A stretch of 64,000 bases of DNA, from positions 1-64,000 of the forward strand of contig JBFOME010000008.1 in NCBI GenBank assembly GCA_040830705.1, in the 5' to 3' direction. Each line of letters opens with the position of its first letter. Position 1 is the first letter of the stretch. Shown piece by piece: positions 23,717 to 32,714 of the stretch. Origin of the DNA: Ruegeria_C sp040830705 (GTDB lineage Bacteria > Pseudomonadota > Alphaproteobacteria > Rhodobacterales > Rhodobacteraceae). A program made the position numbers and the translations under genes. Below the pieces are notes generated by a model. It had not been told where the DNA came from. It ran no database searches and saw nothing but the letters and a program-made list of their open reading frames with translations.

Positions 23717-24946
23717 ATGATTGACAGGCGGTTCTTTTTGTCAGGGCTGGGCGCTTTGGCGTTGGCAGGGTGCGACACTCCAGCCACAGGCTCCAACAGG
23801 CCACAGCGGATGCGGTCAGTGCCCAATGCGGGCTATGATGCTTGGGTTGCGAGTTTCCGGGCCCGCGCGCCCGCGCGGGGCATCTCGCAACCGACGCTGG
23901 AACGCGCCTTTCAGGGTGCGGGCTATCTGCCCGGCGTCATCGAGCGTGACCGTAACCAGACCGAATTCAAACGCTCGCTTGAGGATTATCTAGCCATCGC
24001 CGCCTCGGATGAGCGGGTAAGCACCGGCAAGCAGAAACTGCGCGCCCATCAGGGGGTGCTGAACCGTATCCAGCAGCAATATGGCGTCGAGCCGGAATAT
24101 GTCACCGCGATCTGGGGGCTGGAAAGCCGCTATGGTGCTCGGCGGGGCGACATCCCGGTGGTCTCGGCGCTGTCGACGCTGGCCTATGACGGACGGCGCG
24201 GACAGTTTTTTGAAAGCCAGCTGGTGGCGGCGCTCAAGATCATCCAGAACGGGGATACCACGCCTGACAAGATGACCGGCAGCTGGGCCGGGGCGATGGG
24301 GCACACGCAGTTCATTCCGACCTCGTATCTGGCCTATGCGGTGGATTTCACCGGCGACGGGCGGCGCGACATCTGGGATGACGACCCAACCGACGCGCTG
24401 GCGTCAGCGGCAGCCTATCTGCGCCGCTCGGGTTGGACCCCCGGGCAGCCATGGGGGGTCGAGGTGCAATTGCCACCGGGTTTCAATACCGGCCTGACCG
24501 GACGTGGCAGCAAACGCAGCCCTGGCGATTGGGCAGCGCTGGGCGTACGCGACGTGAACGGGCGGGCGGTGCCGGACTATGGTGCCGCGTCGGTAATCCT
24601 GCCAGCGGGGGCAAGCGGGCCTGCCTTCATGATTTTCAACAATTTCACGGTGATCACCCGCTACAACAACTCCACCAGCTATGTGATCGGCATTGGGCAT
24701 CTGGCGGACCGCATCAAGGGTGGGCCGCCGATTCAGGGCAGTTTTCCACCCGACGCGCAGGGGATGACGCTGAAAGACCGCAAGGAATTGCAGACCCGGC
24801 TGACTGCCGCCGGGTTCGACACACAAGGGGCCGACGGGGTGATAGGGTCAAACACCACCTCTGCGATCACGGCCTATCAGCGGGCCAGTGGGTTGCCGGT
24901 CACTGGCCAGCCTTCACGTGAATTGTTGCAAACACTTCGCCGTTGA
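23717..24946 (+). CDS. lytic murein transglycosylase B-like lipoprotein with PG-binding domain, 409 aa
   Basis: A lipoprotein signal (MIDRRFFLSGLGALALAGC, lipidated Cys19) leads into an MltB-type catalytic domain. Its catalytic Glu lies in AIWGLESRYG (Glu136), followed by GDIPVVSALSTLAYDGRRG and SWAGAMGHTQFIPTSYL, all typical of the family. A C-terminal peptidoglycan-binding helix bundle (about 345-409: LKDRKELQTRLTAAGFDTQG, NTTSAITAYQRASG) follows. It cleaves the MurNAc-GlcNAc bond with 1,6-anhydro product and acts in the periplasm on the outer-membrane side. Stands alone, 106 bases after the FAH gene. Confidence 0.94.
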   Translation: MIDRRFFLSGLGALALAGCDTPATGSNRPQRMRSVPNAGYDAWVASFRARAPARGISQPTLERAFQGAGYLPGVIERDRNQTEFKRSLEDYLAIAASDERVSTGKQKLRAHQGVLNRIQQQYGVEPEYVTAIWGLESRYGARRGDIPVVSALSTLAYDGRRGQFFESQLVAALKIIQNGDTTPDKMTGSWAGAMGHTQFIPTSYLAYAVDFTGDGRRDIWDDDPTDALASAAAYLRRSGWTPGQPWGVEVQLPPGFNTGLTGRGSKRSPGDWAALGVRDVNGRAVPDYGAASVILPAGASGPAFMIFNNFTVITRYNNSTSYVIGIGHLADRIKGGPPIQGSFPPDAQGMTLKDRKELQTRLTAAGFDTQGADGVIGSNTTSAITAYQRASGLPVTGQPSRELLQTLRR

Positions 24947-24982
24947 CCTTTCCACTCCGGTTTCTGTCAACAGGATCATTTC

Positions 24983-25582
24983 ATGAAGAACGTAATTTTC
25001 GATTTTGGCAATGTGCTCATCCGATGGCGCCCCTATGCCGCGTTGCACATGCATTTCTCCAGCGAGGCCGAGATGCTGGCCTGTTTCGATCAGATTGATT
25101 TCTTTGGCTGGAACGCCGAACAGGATCGCGGTCGAAGCTGGGAAGAAGGATTGGCGGTTGCAGAGCGTGATCATCCCGATCACGCTCATGTTTTTCATAC
25201 CTATGCCAACGGCTTGGACGCAGCCCATGGCGAGCGCGTGCCGGGCATGTCGGAGCTTGTTGAGGCCCTGCATGCGCGTGAAGTGGCACTATTCGGGCTG
25301 ACCAATGCGGCTGAGGCGTCGTTCGAGGCAGTCAAACGAACCGCGCCTGAGATCGAGCATATGCGTGATGTTGTGGTTTCGGCGCGCGAAGGGTTGATCA
25401 AACCGAGCGCCGAGATATTCGAGATGTGCCTGAGCCGGAACGGGATAGAGGCCGCCGAAACCCTCTTTGTCGACGACAGCGCCGCCAATTGCCGCGGCGC
25501 CGAGGCGGTGGGCATCAGGGCGCATCAGTTCCGCGATGCGGCCAGTCTGGAGCAGGATCTGCGCGCACTCGGCTTGATTTGA
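24983..25582 (+). CDS. HAD-family hydrolase (YihX-like), 199 aa
   Basis: The HAD motifs are present: I, VIFDFGNVLIRW (nucleophile region DFGN; a Gly replaces the usual second-residue pattern, as in YihX relatives); II, LFGLTNA; III, the Lys in GLIKPSAEIFE; and IV, LFVDDSAANCRGA. This fits a small phosphatase acting on sugar phosphates or phospho-intermediates. Thirty-six bases follow the transglycosylase stop; it could be co-transcribed. Substrate unknown. Confidence 0.88.
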   Translation: MKNVIFDFGNVLIRWRPYAALHMHFSSEAEMLACFDQIDFFGWNAEQDRGRSWEEGLAVAERDHPDHAHVFHTYANGLDAAHGERVPGMSELVEALHAREVALFGLTNAAEASFEAVKRTAPEIEHMRDVVVSAREGLIKPSAEIFEMCLSRNGIEAAETLFVDDSAANCRGAEAVGIRAHQFRDAASLEQDLRALGLI

Positions 25583-25597
25583 GCAGGGTTGGCTGGC

Positions 25598-26560
25598 TCA
25601 GGCAGCCAGCCCCTTGCTGCCAAGATCCAGGAATTTCTGGCGACGGTCCTTGACCAGCGCGTCGCGATCCTTGCCGTCCAGTTCTTTCAGCATGTCACCG
25701 ATGGTGCGGCCAACAGCTTCGATCGTGGCGGTCCGGTCGCGATGCGCGCCGCCTTGCGGTTCGGAAATGATCCGGTCCGCGACGCCCAACTGGTGCAAAT
25801 CCTGGGCGGTCAGGCGCAGGGCCTCGGCGGCTTCGCGCATCTTCTCGGCATCCTTCCACAGGATCGAGGCGCAGCCCTCGGGTGAGATCACCGAATAGAC
25901 GGAGTGTTCCAGCATCGCCACACGGTTGGCAGTGGCAAAGGCCACGGCACCGCCAGAGCCGCCCTCGCCGATGATAACCGAAACCAGCGGCACGCCGATA
26001 CGCAGGCACATTTCGGTCGAGCGGGCGATCGCCTCAGACTGGCCGCGTTCCTCGGCGCCCTTGCCGGGATAGGCGCCGGGCGTGTCGACCAGCGTGATCA
26101 CCGGCAGGCCGAAGCGGCCCGCCATGTCCATCAGCCGGATCGCCTTGCGGTAGCCTTCAGGGCGGGCCATGCCGAAATTGCGCTCGATCCGGGATTTGGT
26201 GTCGCTGCCCTTTTCATGGCCGATCACCATCACCGGCTGGTCGTTGAACCGGGCCAGCCCGCCCATGACCGAATGGTCATCGGCAAAGTTCCGGTCGCCC
26301 GCCAGCGGTGTGTATTCGTCAAAGAGCGCTTCGACATAGTCCTTGCAATGCGGCCGCTCGGGGTGGCGCGCAACCTGACATTTGCGCCAAGGCGTCAAAT
26401 CTTTGTAGAGATCGGTCAGCATGGCTGCGGCCTTGGCGTCCAGCGCTGCTGCCTCATCAGCCACGTCCATCTCTTCGTTGGCGCGGGCCAGCGCGCGCAG
26501 TTCTTCCGCCTTGCCTTCGATTTCGGCCAGCGGTTTTTCGAAATCCAGATACTGGGTCAT
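25598..26560 (-). CDS. accA: acetyl-CoA carboxylase carboxyltransferase subunit alpha
   Basis: The subunit that, with AccD, transfers CO2 from carboxybiotin to acetyl-CoA in fatty-acid synthesis. Family stretches include MTQYLDFEKPLAEIEGKAEE, ARHPERP, FADDHSVMGGLARFNDQPVM, VTLVDTPGAYPGKGAEERGQ, VIIGEGGSGGAVAFATANRV and YSVISPEGCASILWKDAEKM. At 320 residues it is standard. The start (ATG 26560) is set by family similarity; the longer frame to 26650 is upstream leader. Single gene, convergent with the HAD gene and divergent from the AraC/GyrI gene. Confidence 0.97.
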   Translation of the reverse strand: MTQYLDFEKPLAEIEGKAEELRALARANEEMDVADEAAALDAKAAAMLTDLYKDLTPWRKCQVARHPERPHCKDYVEALFDEYTPLAGDRNFADDHSVMGGLARFNDQPVMVIGHEKGSDTKSRIERNFGMARPEGYRKAIRLMDMAGRFGLPVITLVDTPGAYPGKGAEERGQSEAIARSTEMCLRIGVPLVSVIIGEGGSGGAVAFATANRVAMLEHSVYSVISPEGCASILWKDAEKMREAAEALRLTAQDLHQLGVADRIISEPQGGAHRDRTATIEAVGRTIGDMLKELDGKDRDALVKDRRQKFLDLGSKGLAA

Positions 26561-26685
26561 GACGCCTCTTCTGCGCGGTGTTTGCGGATATATGGCCCGA
26601 GGGCGAACAGGATGCAACTCAGCAAGATTTGTGGCATGGCTCCATGGCATGTGGAAGGGGCAAGGACAAGAGAACGGGACCTGAC

Positions 26686-27519
26686 ATGAGCAAAACCTAC
26701 GAAGCCCGGATGCTGCGCGTGCTGGACCATATCCATGACAACTCTGACGGGGACCTGTCGCTGGACGCGCTAGCCGATGTTGCGGCGATGTCGCGTTTTC
26801 ACTGGCATCGGGTGTATCGGGCCATGACGGGCGAAACCTGCGCCCAGGCGGTGCGGCGCATTCGTTTGCATCGTGCGGCGGGTTGGCTGTTGCAAAGCGA
26901 CAAAGCGCCAGAGCAGATCGCCAGCGATGTCGGCTACCCCAATCCCAAATCCTTCGCGCGGGCCTTTACCGAGGCCTATGGCGTCAGCCCCACGGCCTAT
27001 CGCAGGGCCGGTCACCTGACGCCCGCCCATCCACAGTTCAGAACCGGAGACTATCCCATGCATCCCGTAACCACCCGAAACGAACCTGCCCGCCGGATGA
27101 TCGGCCTAGCTCACAAGGGTTCCTATATGGAGATCGGCAAGAGCTTTGAAAGCTTCGGAGCGATCTGCGAGGCGCGGCAGCTCTGGCCGGAGGTCGGGCC
27201 AGTGCTGGCCATCTATCTGGACAACCCCGATGAGGTGCCAGAGGCAGAACTGCGCAGCTTTGCCGGGGCTGAATTCCGCGGAGCTGATGTGCCCGAAGGG
27301 ATGGAAGAGCGACAAATCCCCGGTGGCAAAACCGCTGTCCTGACTTACAAGGGTCCCTATTCCGGGCTCCACGCCGCCTATCACTCGCTTTTCGGTAACT
27401 GGTTGCCCGATTCGGGCGAGGAACCGGATGATCAGCCGTGTTATGAGATTTATCTCAACGACCCGCGTGACACTGCGCCCGAAGATCTGCTGACAGAGAT
27501 CTGCCTGCCTTTGAAATAG
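26686..27519 (+). CDS. AraC-family regulator with GyrI-like effector domain, 277 aa
   Basis: The N-terminal AraC DNA-binding domain (about 5-105: LDALADVAAMSRFHWHRVYR, APEQIASDVGYPNPKSFARA, YGVSPTAYR) is fused to a GyrI-like/SOUL small-molecule-binding domain (about 120-277: RMIGLAHKGSYMEIGKSFES, AVLTYKGPYSGLHAAYHSLF, PCYEIYLNDPRDTAPEDLLT). This is the Rob/SbmC-type arrangement, often linked to drug or stress sensing. ATG at 26686. Convergent with the LysE gene (one base between stops). Confidence 0.93.
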   Translation: MSKTYEARMLRVLDHIHDNSDGDLSLDALADVAAMSRFHWHRVYRAMTGETCAQAVRRIRLHRAAGWLLQSDKAPEQIASDVGYPNPKSFARAFTEAYGVSPTAYRRAGHLTPAHPQFRTGDYPMHPVTTRNEPARRMIGLAHKGSYMEIGKSFESFGAICEARQLWPEVGPVLAIYLDNPDEVPEAELRSFAGAEFRGADVPEGMEERQIPGGKTAVLTYKGPYSGLHAAYHSLFGNWLPDSGEEPDDQPCYEIYLNDPRDTAPEDLLTEICLPLK

Positions 27520-27520
27520 C

Positions 27521-28117
27521 TCAACCAGGCCAGAGCACCGGGTAGAGCGAGGCGACCAGCAGTGCCGCCATCACCCCGTTGAATACACGTAGCTGGCGCG
27601 GGTTTCTGAGGAACCGCGCCAGTTGTTGGCCAAGCACGGTCCAGGAACTGACGCAGGGCAGATTGATCGCCCCGAAAATGGCCGCCACCAGCAGGATCGC
27701 CGGAATCGAGCGGTCAGGCGCATAGATGCTGATTGCGGTCAGCGCCATGGCCCAGGCCTTGGGATTGACCCATTGAAACGCCACCGCCTGCAAAAAGCGG
27801 ATCGGCGTCCCGGCTTCGCCCTGATGGTCGACGGGCGTTGCCGTTGCGATCCTCCATGCGAGATACAGCAGATAGATCACCGAGCCGGTTTTGAGGATTA
27901 CGTAGCTCACCGGGAACCGGTCGAACAGCCCCAGCAGCCCGGCACCCACCAGTACAATCATCAGCGTGAAACCGATCCCGACGCCCAACATATGCGGGAT
28001 GGTGCGGCGAAAGCCGAAATTGGCCCCCGATGCCATCAGCATGAGGTTGTTTGGGCCGGGTGTGACCGACGAAACGAAGGCAAATCCGACAAAGGCAAGC
28101 AGCAGATCGTAACTCAT
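27521..28117 (-). CDS. LysE/RhtB-family amino-acid exporter, 198 aa
   Basis: Six membrane helices in 198 residues, with the LysE family signature near the start (VSSVTPGPNNLMLMASGANF), then GFRRTIPHMLGV and a Trp/Pro motif QWVNPKAWAMALTAI. These carriers export amino acids or homoserine-type compounds by proton exchange. The start at ATG 28117 follows family similarity. It is divergent from an Lrp/AsnC regulator 73 bases away, the usual arrangement for amino-acid-induced export. Substrate not determinable. Confidence 0.92.
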   Translation of the reverse strand: MSYDLLLAFVGFAFVSSVTPGPNNLMLMASGANFGFRRTIPHMLGVGIGFTLMIVLVGAGLLGLFDRFPVSYVILKTGSVIYLLYLAWRIATATPVDHQGEAGTPIRFLQAVAFQWVNPKAWAMALTAISIYAPDRSIPAILLVAAIFGAINLPCVSSWTVLGQQLARFLRNPRQLRVFNGVMAALLVASLYPVLWPG

Positions 28118-28190
28118 GCCAGCAAGGATTGCGCCACGCAGCCGGTTTGAAATTGCGAATATTGGGCCTGATGCCCTATATCTGCAACTT

Positions 28191-28643
28191 ATGACGGAAA
28201 TGGACCAGATAAGCCGCAGGATATTGCGGGAGCTGCAAGGGAATGGCCGAATCTCCAATCTGGAATTGGCCGATCGCGTGGGTCTCAGCCCCTCGGCCTG
28301 CCTGCGCCGGGTGCAGGAGTTGGAGCGGCGCGGGGTTATCAAAGGGTATCGCGCGGTGCTTGACCCGGTGGCGCTGGGCCACGGCTTTGCCGCCTATATC
28401 GGCGTCGGGCTGGGCGAGCACACAAAGGCGGCGCAGGAAGGGTTCGAGCGCGCCATCGCCGACGCGCCAGAAGTGGTCGAATGCCACAATATCACCGGCA
28501 CGATCGAATACCTGCTGCGGGTCGAATGCGCCGACCTTCCCAGCTACAAGAGCTTTCATACCGATGTGCTGGGCACTCTGCCGCATGTGACGGCGATTAC
28601 CTCATACGTGGTGATGGGCTCGCCCAAGGATGAACGGGCGTAA
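28191..28643 (+). CDS. Lrp/AsnC-family regulator, 150 aa
   Basis: The AsnC-type helix-turn-helix (about 5-60: DQISRRILRELQGNGRISNL, ELADRVGLSPSACLRRVQEL) is followed by the ligand-binding RAM domain (about 70-145: GYRAVLDPVALGHGFAAYIG, VVECHNITGTIEYLLRVE). These proteins form octamers and respond to amino acids. The ATG at 28191 fits the family. Very likely it controls the divergent LysE-type exporter. Confidence 0.94.
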   Translation: MTEMDQISRRILRELQGNGRISNLELADRVGLSPSACLRRVQELERRGVIKGYRAVLDPVALGHGFAAYIGVGLGEHTKAAQEGFERAIADAPEVVECHNITGTIEYLLRVECADLPSYKSFHTDVLGTLPHVTAITSYVVMGSPKDERA

Positions 28644-28760
28644 GGGGAAAAGTTGCGCATGCGAGACTTGCCCGGGCCGATCTTCGTGCCTAGGCTCGCG
28701 GCAATTCTGTCGTGAAACCCGGCGCAGACCGGGATCGCGCCGACATTCAGGGAGACTATC

Positions 28761-29351
28761 ATGACGCTAATATCTCGGGCTTTTGCCGTTCTGGCATGTG
28801 TGCTCTTGGCCTCTGCCGCAGGGGCGCAGGCCAAGAAGCTTCAGCCTGCAAACCCGCAACCCTCCGGACTAAAAACCGGTTTGGCGGTTGGCTATGCCTG
28901 GGCCGGAGACATACCGGCCAAGATCGATTTTCTGCAGCAAGCCAAGGATTTGCTGAAAGATGGTATCAAAGCGGGCAAGCCGCTGCGCGGGTTGGATTAT
29001 CGCGACACCGATGAGGGCGACCCGGTGCTGACATTTGATCAGCCCTATAACGTGGCAGCAGTCATTCAGGGCTATATCCGTTTTGATGCACCCGGAACAT
29101 ATGAGGTTGAAACCTGGTCCAATGATGGGATTGAGGCGTTCATAGGCGGGCAGAAAGTGGGGATCGTGACGGGCCGTCAGACCTGCTCGCCGAACCAGCG
29201 CACCGCCGTCGAAGTGCCGCAGGCGGGCTGGTATGATCTAAATATGGTCTATTTCCAGAAATGGGCCACGTCCTGCCTGATGATGAAATGGGGCAACGAA
29301 GGGGACGAAGACTTGAAATGGGTGCCCAACGACGTGTTTGGGTACAAGTAG
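28761..29351 (+). CDS. secreted PA14-like domain protein, 196 aa
   Basis: A signal peptide (1-24, ends AAGAQA) is followed by a single beta-rich domain. The features PYNVAAVIQGYIRFDAPGTY, EVETWSNDGIEAFIGGQKVG and AGWYDLNMVYFQKWATSCLM resemble PA14 folds, which bind carbohydrates. Two cysteines (about 142 and 174) could form a disulphide outside the cell. No enzyme motif. The assignment to PA14 is by pattern, not by a firm signature. Monocistronic, with a good terminator behind it. Confidence 0.65.
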   Translation: MTLISRAFAVLACVLLASAAGAQAKKLQPANPQPSGLKTGLAVGYAWAGDIPAKIDFLQQAKDLLKDGIKAGKPLRGLDYRDTDEGDPVLTFDQPYNVAAVIQGYIRFDAPGTYEVETWSNDGIEAFIGGQKVGIVTGRQTCSPNQRTAVEVPQAGWYDLNMVYFQKWATSCLMMKWGNEGDEDLKWVPNDVFGYK

Positions 29352-29374
29352 CGGTCTGCAGGACCGGCAGAGAA

Positions 29375-29404
29375 AAGGGGCACCTGGCGGGTGCCCCTTC
29401 TTGT
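29375..29404. terminator. hairpin terminator
   Basis: AAGGGGCACC (29375-29384) pairs with GGGTGCCCCTT (29389-29399) around a tight loop, followed by TCTTGTT on the plus strand and preceded by GAGAAAA. It ends the PA14-like gene and, from the other side, probably the malyl-CoA lyase gene (stop at 29409). Confidence 0.75.
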
Positions 29405-29408
29405 TCGA

Positions 29409-30371
29409 TCAGCCGTTTGCGGCAATCAACTCCGCTTGCGCCACAATCACCTCGGCCTGTTTGATCGAGGCGATGTCGACAAGGCGTCCTTTGTAGACGG
29501 TGGCGCCTTCGCCTTTGGCCTTGGCGTCTTCCATTGCGGCTAGGATTTCGCGGGCCTCGTTCACGGCCTCGTCCGACGGGGTAAAGACCTGATTGGCCAG
29601 CGCGATCTGTTTCGGATGGATCGCCCATTTGCCCACCATGCCCAGCGTGGCCGAGCGCTTGGCCTGCGCGATGTAGCCCTCGTCATCCGAGAAATCGCCA
29701 AACGGGCCATCGACCGGCAACACGCCATGGGTCCGGCAGGCTGCCACAATGGCGGCCTGTGCCCAGTGCCACGGGTCGGACCAGTGCTTCTCGCCTTCGC
29801 GCAGCATGTAGTAATTCTCCTGCGTGCCGCCGATGCCGGTGGTCTGCATGCCCATGGACGCCGCGAAATCCGCAGCCCCTAGGCTCATCGCCTGCAGGCG
29901 CGGGGAGGAGGCGGCGATGGCCTCGACATGGGCGATCCCGGCGGAGGATTCGATGATGACCTCGAATGAAATCGGCTTGGCACGGCCCTTGGCGCGCTCA
30001 ATCGCGGTGACAAGCGCGTCCACCGCATAGACATCCTCGGCGCAGCCCACCTTGGGGATCATGATCTGGTCCAGCCGGTCGCCCGCCTGTTCCAGCAAAT
30101 CGACCACGTCGCGATACCAATAGGGCGTATCCAGCCCGTTGATGCGCACGGACATGTATTTGTTGCCCCAATCGACGCTGTTCAGCGCTTCGATCACGTT
30201 GGCGCGGGCCGCGTCCTTGTCACTGGGCGCGACAGAATCCTCAAGGTCGAGATTGATGACATCCGCCGCCGAGGCCGCCATTTTTGCAAACAGCTTGGTG
30301 TTTGATCCGGGGCCAAACAGCTGGCAGCGGTTGGGGCGTGCCGGGGCGGCAGGTTGGATGCGAAAGCTCAT
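29409..30371 (-). CDS. mcl1: L-malyl-CoA / beta-methylmalyl-CoA lyase
   Basis: An HpcH/HpaI-type aldolase that splits (S)-malyl-CoA into acetyl-CoA and glyoxylate and beta-methylmalyl-CoA into propionyl-CoA and glyoxylate, in the ethylmalonyl-CoA pathway. Motifs: NRCQLFGPGSNTKLFAKMAA, VINLDLEDSVAPSDKDAARA (metal ligands), VNGLD-type sequence MSVRINGLDTPYWYRDVVDL, FEVIIESSAGIAHVEAIAAS and GKWAIHPKQIALANQVFTPS. At 320 residues it matches Rhodobacter Mcl1. Single gene, divergent from dgcN. Confidence 0.95.
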   Translation of the reverse strand: MSFRIQPAAPARPNRCQLFGPGSNTKLFAKMAASAADVINLDLEDSVAPSDKDAARANVIEALNSVDWGNKYMSVRINGLDTPYWYRDVVDLLEQAGDRLDQIMIPKVGCAEDVYAVDALVTAIERAKGRAKPISFEVIIESSAGIAHVEAIAASSPRLQAMSLGAADFAASMGMQTTGIGGTQENYYMLREGEKHWSDPWHWAQAAIVAACRTHGVLPVDGPFGDFSDDEGYIAQAKRSATLGMVGKWAIHPKQIALANQVFTPSDEAVNEAREILAAMEDAKAKGEGATVYKGRLVDIASIKQAEVIVAQAELIAANG

Positions 30372-30667
30372 TGGGCGCCTCGTGTTGGTAAGGAAATTAC
30401 GATTTTGTCCCCTTGGGGGATATTAAATTGCGGCGATACCTGCAAGCGGTATTGTGCGTGCGCAGCATCGGCAGTGCAGCATCGTGTGCGCAGGAGGGGA
30501 GCGGCTGAAGAGATGATTGTTAACTTCCTGCGGGGTGGGAGATTATTCGATCAAGTTGCAATTTGATGAAATCTTTTTGTTGTATGCGAGGGAATGCCGG
30601 ACATAAAAGCGAGACGCTTGTTGTTGTGCAGGCATATCATGCGCCGGAATCAGAGGAGTGAACCGCA
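30372..30667. other. divergent intergenic region mcl1 / dgcN
   Basis: Contains no gene. A weak promoter for dgcN may be TTGCAA (30556-30561), 18 bases, TTGTAT (30580-30585). A short inverted repeat TCCCCTTGGGGGA lies near 30408-30420, close to the mcl1 start. Around 30455-30500 the words AGCATCG and TGCGCAG recur. No riboswitch shape was recognised. Confidence 0.4.
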
Positions 30668-31669
30668 ATGATCGAAACGCCGTATCTGTTGTTTCTGGGC
30701 GATGCGCCGGACATGCTGGCCGCAAAGGTTGCCATCGGCATCCGCGACTGGCGGCCGGAAAATGCGGTGGGTCAGATCAGCCTGCCCGGATGCGGCGCCG
30801 ATCTTGGCCTGACCGAGATGACGCTTGCCGAGGCCAAAGAGGCCGGTGCCAAGACGCTGGTGATCGGCGTGGCCAATCGCGGCGGTATCATCAGCGAGGC
30901 GTGGAAAGAGGTGCTGATCGCGGCGCTTGAGATGGGCTATGACCTGGCCTCGGGCCTGCACAACCTGCTGCGCGACGAAGGCGATCTGGTCGCTGCCGCG
31001 CAGACCCATGGCGGCACGCTGCATGACGTGCGCGTTCCGACTGTGGGTTACCCCATCGCCAATGGCAAGAAACGCACCGGCAAGCGCTGCCTCGCCGTCG
31101 GCACCGATTGTTCGGCGGGCAAGATGTATACCGCGATGTCGATGGATGCTGAAATGCGCAAGCGGGGGCAGAAATCGACCTTCCGCGCCACCGGTCAGAC
31201 CGGCATCCTGATCACCGGCCAGGGCGTGCCGCTGGACGCGGTGATCGCAGACTTCATGGCGGGCGCGGTGGAATACCTGACCCCCGACAATGACGCGGAT
31301 CACTGGGATCATATCGAGGGTCAGGGCTCGCTCTTTCACGTGTCCTATTCCGGCGTCACCATGGCGCTGGTGCATGGTGGTCAGCCCGATGCGCTGATCC
31401 TGTGCCACGAGCCGACCCGCACCCATATGCGCGGCCTGCCGGAATATTCATTGCCGACGCTGGCGCAGCTGCGCGACACGGCGCTGCCCATGGCACGGAT
31501 CGCCAACCCGAACTGTCAGGTGGCGGGTGTCTCGATCAACACCCAGCACCTGAACGAGGATGAGGCGCGTGCCTATATCGCCGAGGTCGAGGCTGAAATG
31601 GGCATTCCCGCCACCGACCCCTATCGCTTCGGTGCGGGCAAGCTGGTGGATGCGCTGGCCGAGCTGTGA
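30668..31669 (+). CDS. dgcN: D-glutamate N-acetyltransferase (DUF1611 / DgcN)
   Basis: DUF1611 family. The N-terminal domain (1-130) has YLLFLGDAPDMLAAKVAIGI and VIGVANRGGIISEAWKEVLI; the C-terminal domain has a P-loop variant, AVGTDCSAGKMYTAMSMDAE, and FRATGQTGILITGQGVPLDA. DgcN acetylates D-glutamate with acetyl-CoA to N-acetyl-D-glutamate in marine proteobacteria. The next two genes (DgcA-type racemase and D-amino acid aminotransferase) make this assignment strong; the family name alone would not. The 333 residues fit. Confidence 0.9.
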   Translation: MIETPYLLFLGDAPDMLAAKVAIGIRDWRPENAVGQISLPGCGADLGLTEMTLAEAKEAGAKTLVIGVANRGGIISEAWKEVLIAALEMGYDLASGLHNLLRDEGDLVAAAQTHGGTLHDVRVPTVGYPIANGKKRTGKRCLAVGTDCSAGKMYTAMSMDAEMRKRGQKSTFRATGQTGILITGQGVPLDAVIADFMAGAVEYLTPDNDADHWDHIEGQGSLFHVSYSGVTMALVHGGQPDALILCHEPTRTHMRGLPEYSLPTLAQLRDTALPMARIANPNCQVAGVSINTQHLNEDEARAYIAEVEAEMGIPATDPYRFGAGKLVDALAEL

Positions 31670-31682
31670 TTTAAGCTCCATG

Positions 31683-31716
31683 CCGGGGATGGGATGTCTA
31701 TCCCCGGTCTTCTTTC
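31683..31716 (+). terminator. intercistronic hairpin between dgcN and dgcA
   Basis: CCGGGGAT (31683-31690) pairs perfectly with ATCCCCGG (31700-31707) around nine bases, followed by TCTTCTTTC. It could be an attenuator, an RNA-processing or stability element that sets different levels of dgcN and dgcA, or a weak terminator. Confidence 0.45.
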
Positions 31717-31738
31717 AACCAAGACAAGAGGTGGGCGC

Positions 31739-32704
31739 GTGCAGGTAGAAGTCTCTCGCGATGTGTTTCGGCTGGCGCAGGCCTTTACCATTTCGCGCGG
31801 GTCGCGGACCGAGGCGAAAGTGCTGACGGTGCGGATCAGCGACGGGGTGCATCAGGGCTGGGGCGAATGCGTGCCTTATGCGCGCTATGACGAGACGTTG
31901 GAGTCGGTAGAGGCCGAGATCGCAAGCCTGCCCGAGAGTTTCACGCGCGACAGCCTGTTGGATCTGCTGCCCGCAGGTGCGGCGCGTAACGCGGTCGATT
32001 GCGCGCTTTGGGATCTGGAGGCCAAGCGCGCAGACAAACGAGTCTGGGAACTGGCCGGCTTGCCCGTTCCGGGGCCCGAGATCACCGCCTATACCCTGTC
32101 GTTGGATACGCCCGACGCCATGCGGGAACAGGCCGCGCAGAATGCCCATCGCCCGCTCTTGAAGATCAAACTCGGCACGCCTGACGATATGCCACGTCTG
32201 GAAGCCGTGCGCGCCGGAGCGCCGGACGCAAAGATCATTATCGACGCCAATGAGGGATGGTCGGCCGAGGTTTATGCCGATCTGGCGCCGCATCTGGTGC
32301 GCCTTGGCGTTGCGCTGGTGGAACAGCCCTTGCCCGCCGGAGAGGATGACGCGCTGTTGGGCATGGACCGCCCGGTACCGGTCTGTGCTGACGAAAGCTG
32401 CCATGACCGCGCCAGCCTGCCCAAGCTCAAGGGCAAATATGATGTCGCCAATATCAAGCTGGACAAGACCGGTGGCTTGACCGAGGCGCTTAAATTGCGT
32501 GAGGCTGCGCGCGCCCAAGGATACGACATAATGATCGGCTGCATGGTTGGCTCGTCGCTCGCCATGGCACCTGCAACGCTGCTGGCACAGGGTGCGATGG
32601 TAACGGACCTTGACGGCCCGCTTCTTCTGGCCGAAGACCGCGACAACGCTTTGACATTTGACGACAGGGGTGTGCATCCGCCGGTTGCCGCTCTTTGGGG
32701 ATAG
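31739..32704 (+). CDS. dgcA: N-acetyl-D-glutamate racemase (DgcA; enolase-superfamily epimerase)
   Basis: Enolase superfamily, dipeptide-epimerase (L-Ala-D/L-Glu epimerase) subgroup. The barrel motifs are LLKIKLG (catalytic K-x-K), KIIIDANEGWSAEVY, ALVEQPLPAGEDD (metal ligands D, E), PVCADESCHD and NIKLDKTGGLTEALKLREAA with the second catalytic Lys. Beside dgcN this fits the N-acetyl-D-glutamate racemase rather than a dipeptide epimerase. The GTG at 31739 is preferred (AAGAGGTGG just upstream); an in-frame ATG at 31694 lies on the hairpin. 321 residues. Confidence 0.9.
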   Translation: MQVEVSRDVFRLAQAFTISRGSRTEAKVLTVRISDGVHQGWGECVPYARYDETLESVEAEIASLPESFTRDSLLDLLPAGAARNAVDCALWDLEAKRADKRVWELAGLPVPGPEITAYTLSLDTPDAMREQAAQNAHRPLLKIKLGTPDDMPRLEAVRAGAPDAKIIIDANEGWSAEVYADLAPHLVRLGVALVEQPLPAGEDDALLGMDRPVPVCADESCHDRASLPKLKGKYDVANIKLDKTGGLTEALKLREAARAQGYDIMIGCMVGSSLAMAPATLLAQGAMVTDLDGPLLLAEDRDNALTFDDRGVHPPVAALWG

Positions 32705-32714
32705 GAGACAGATC

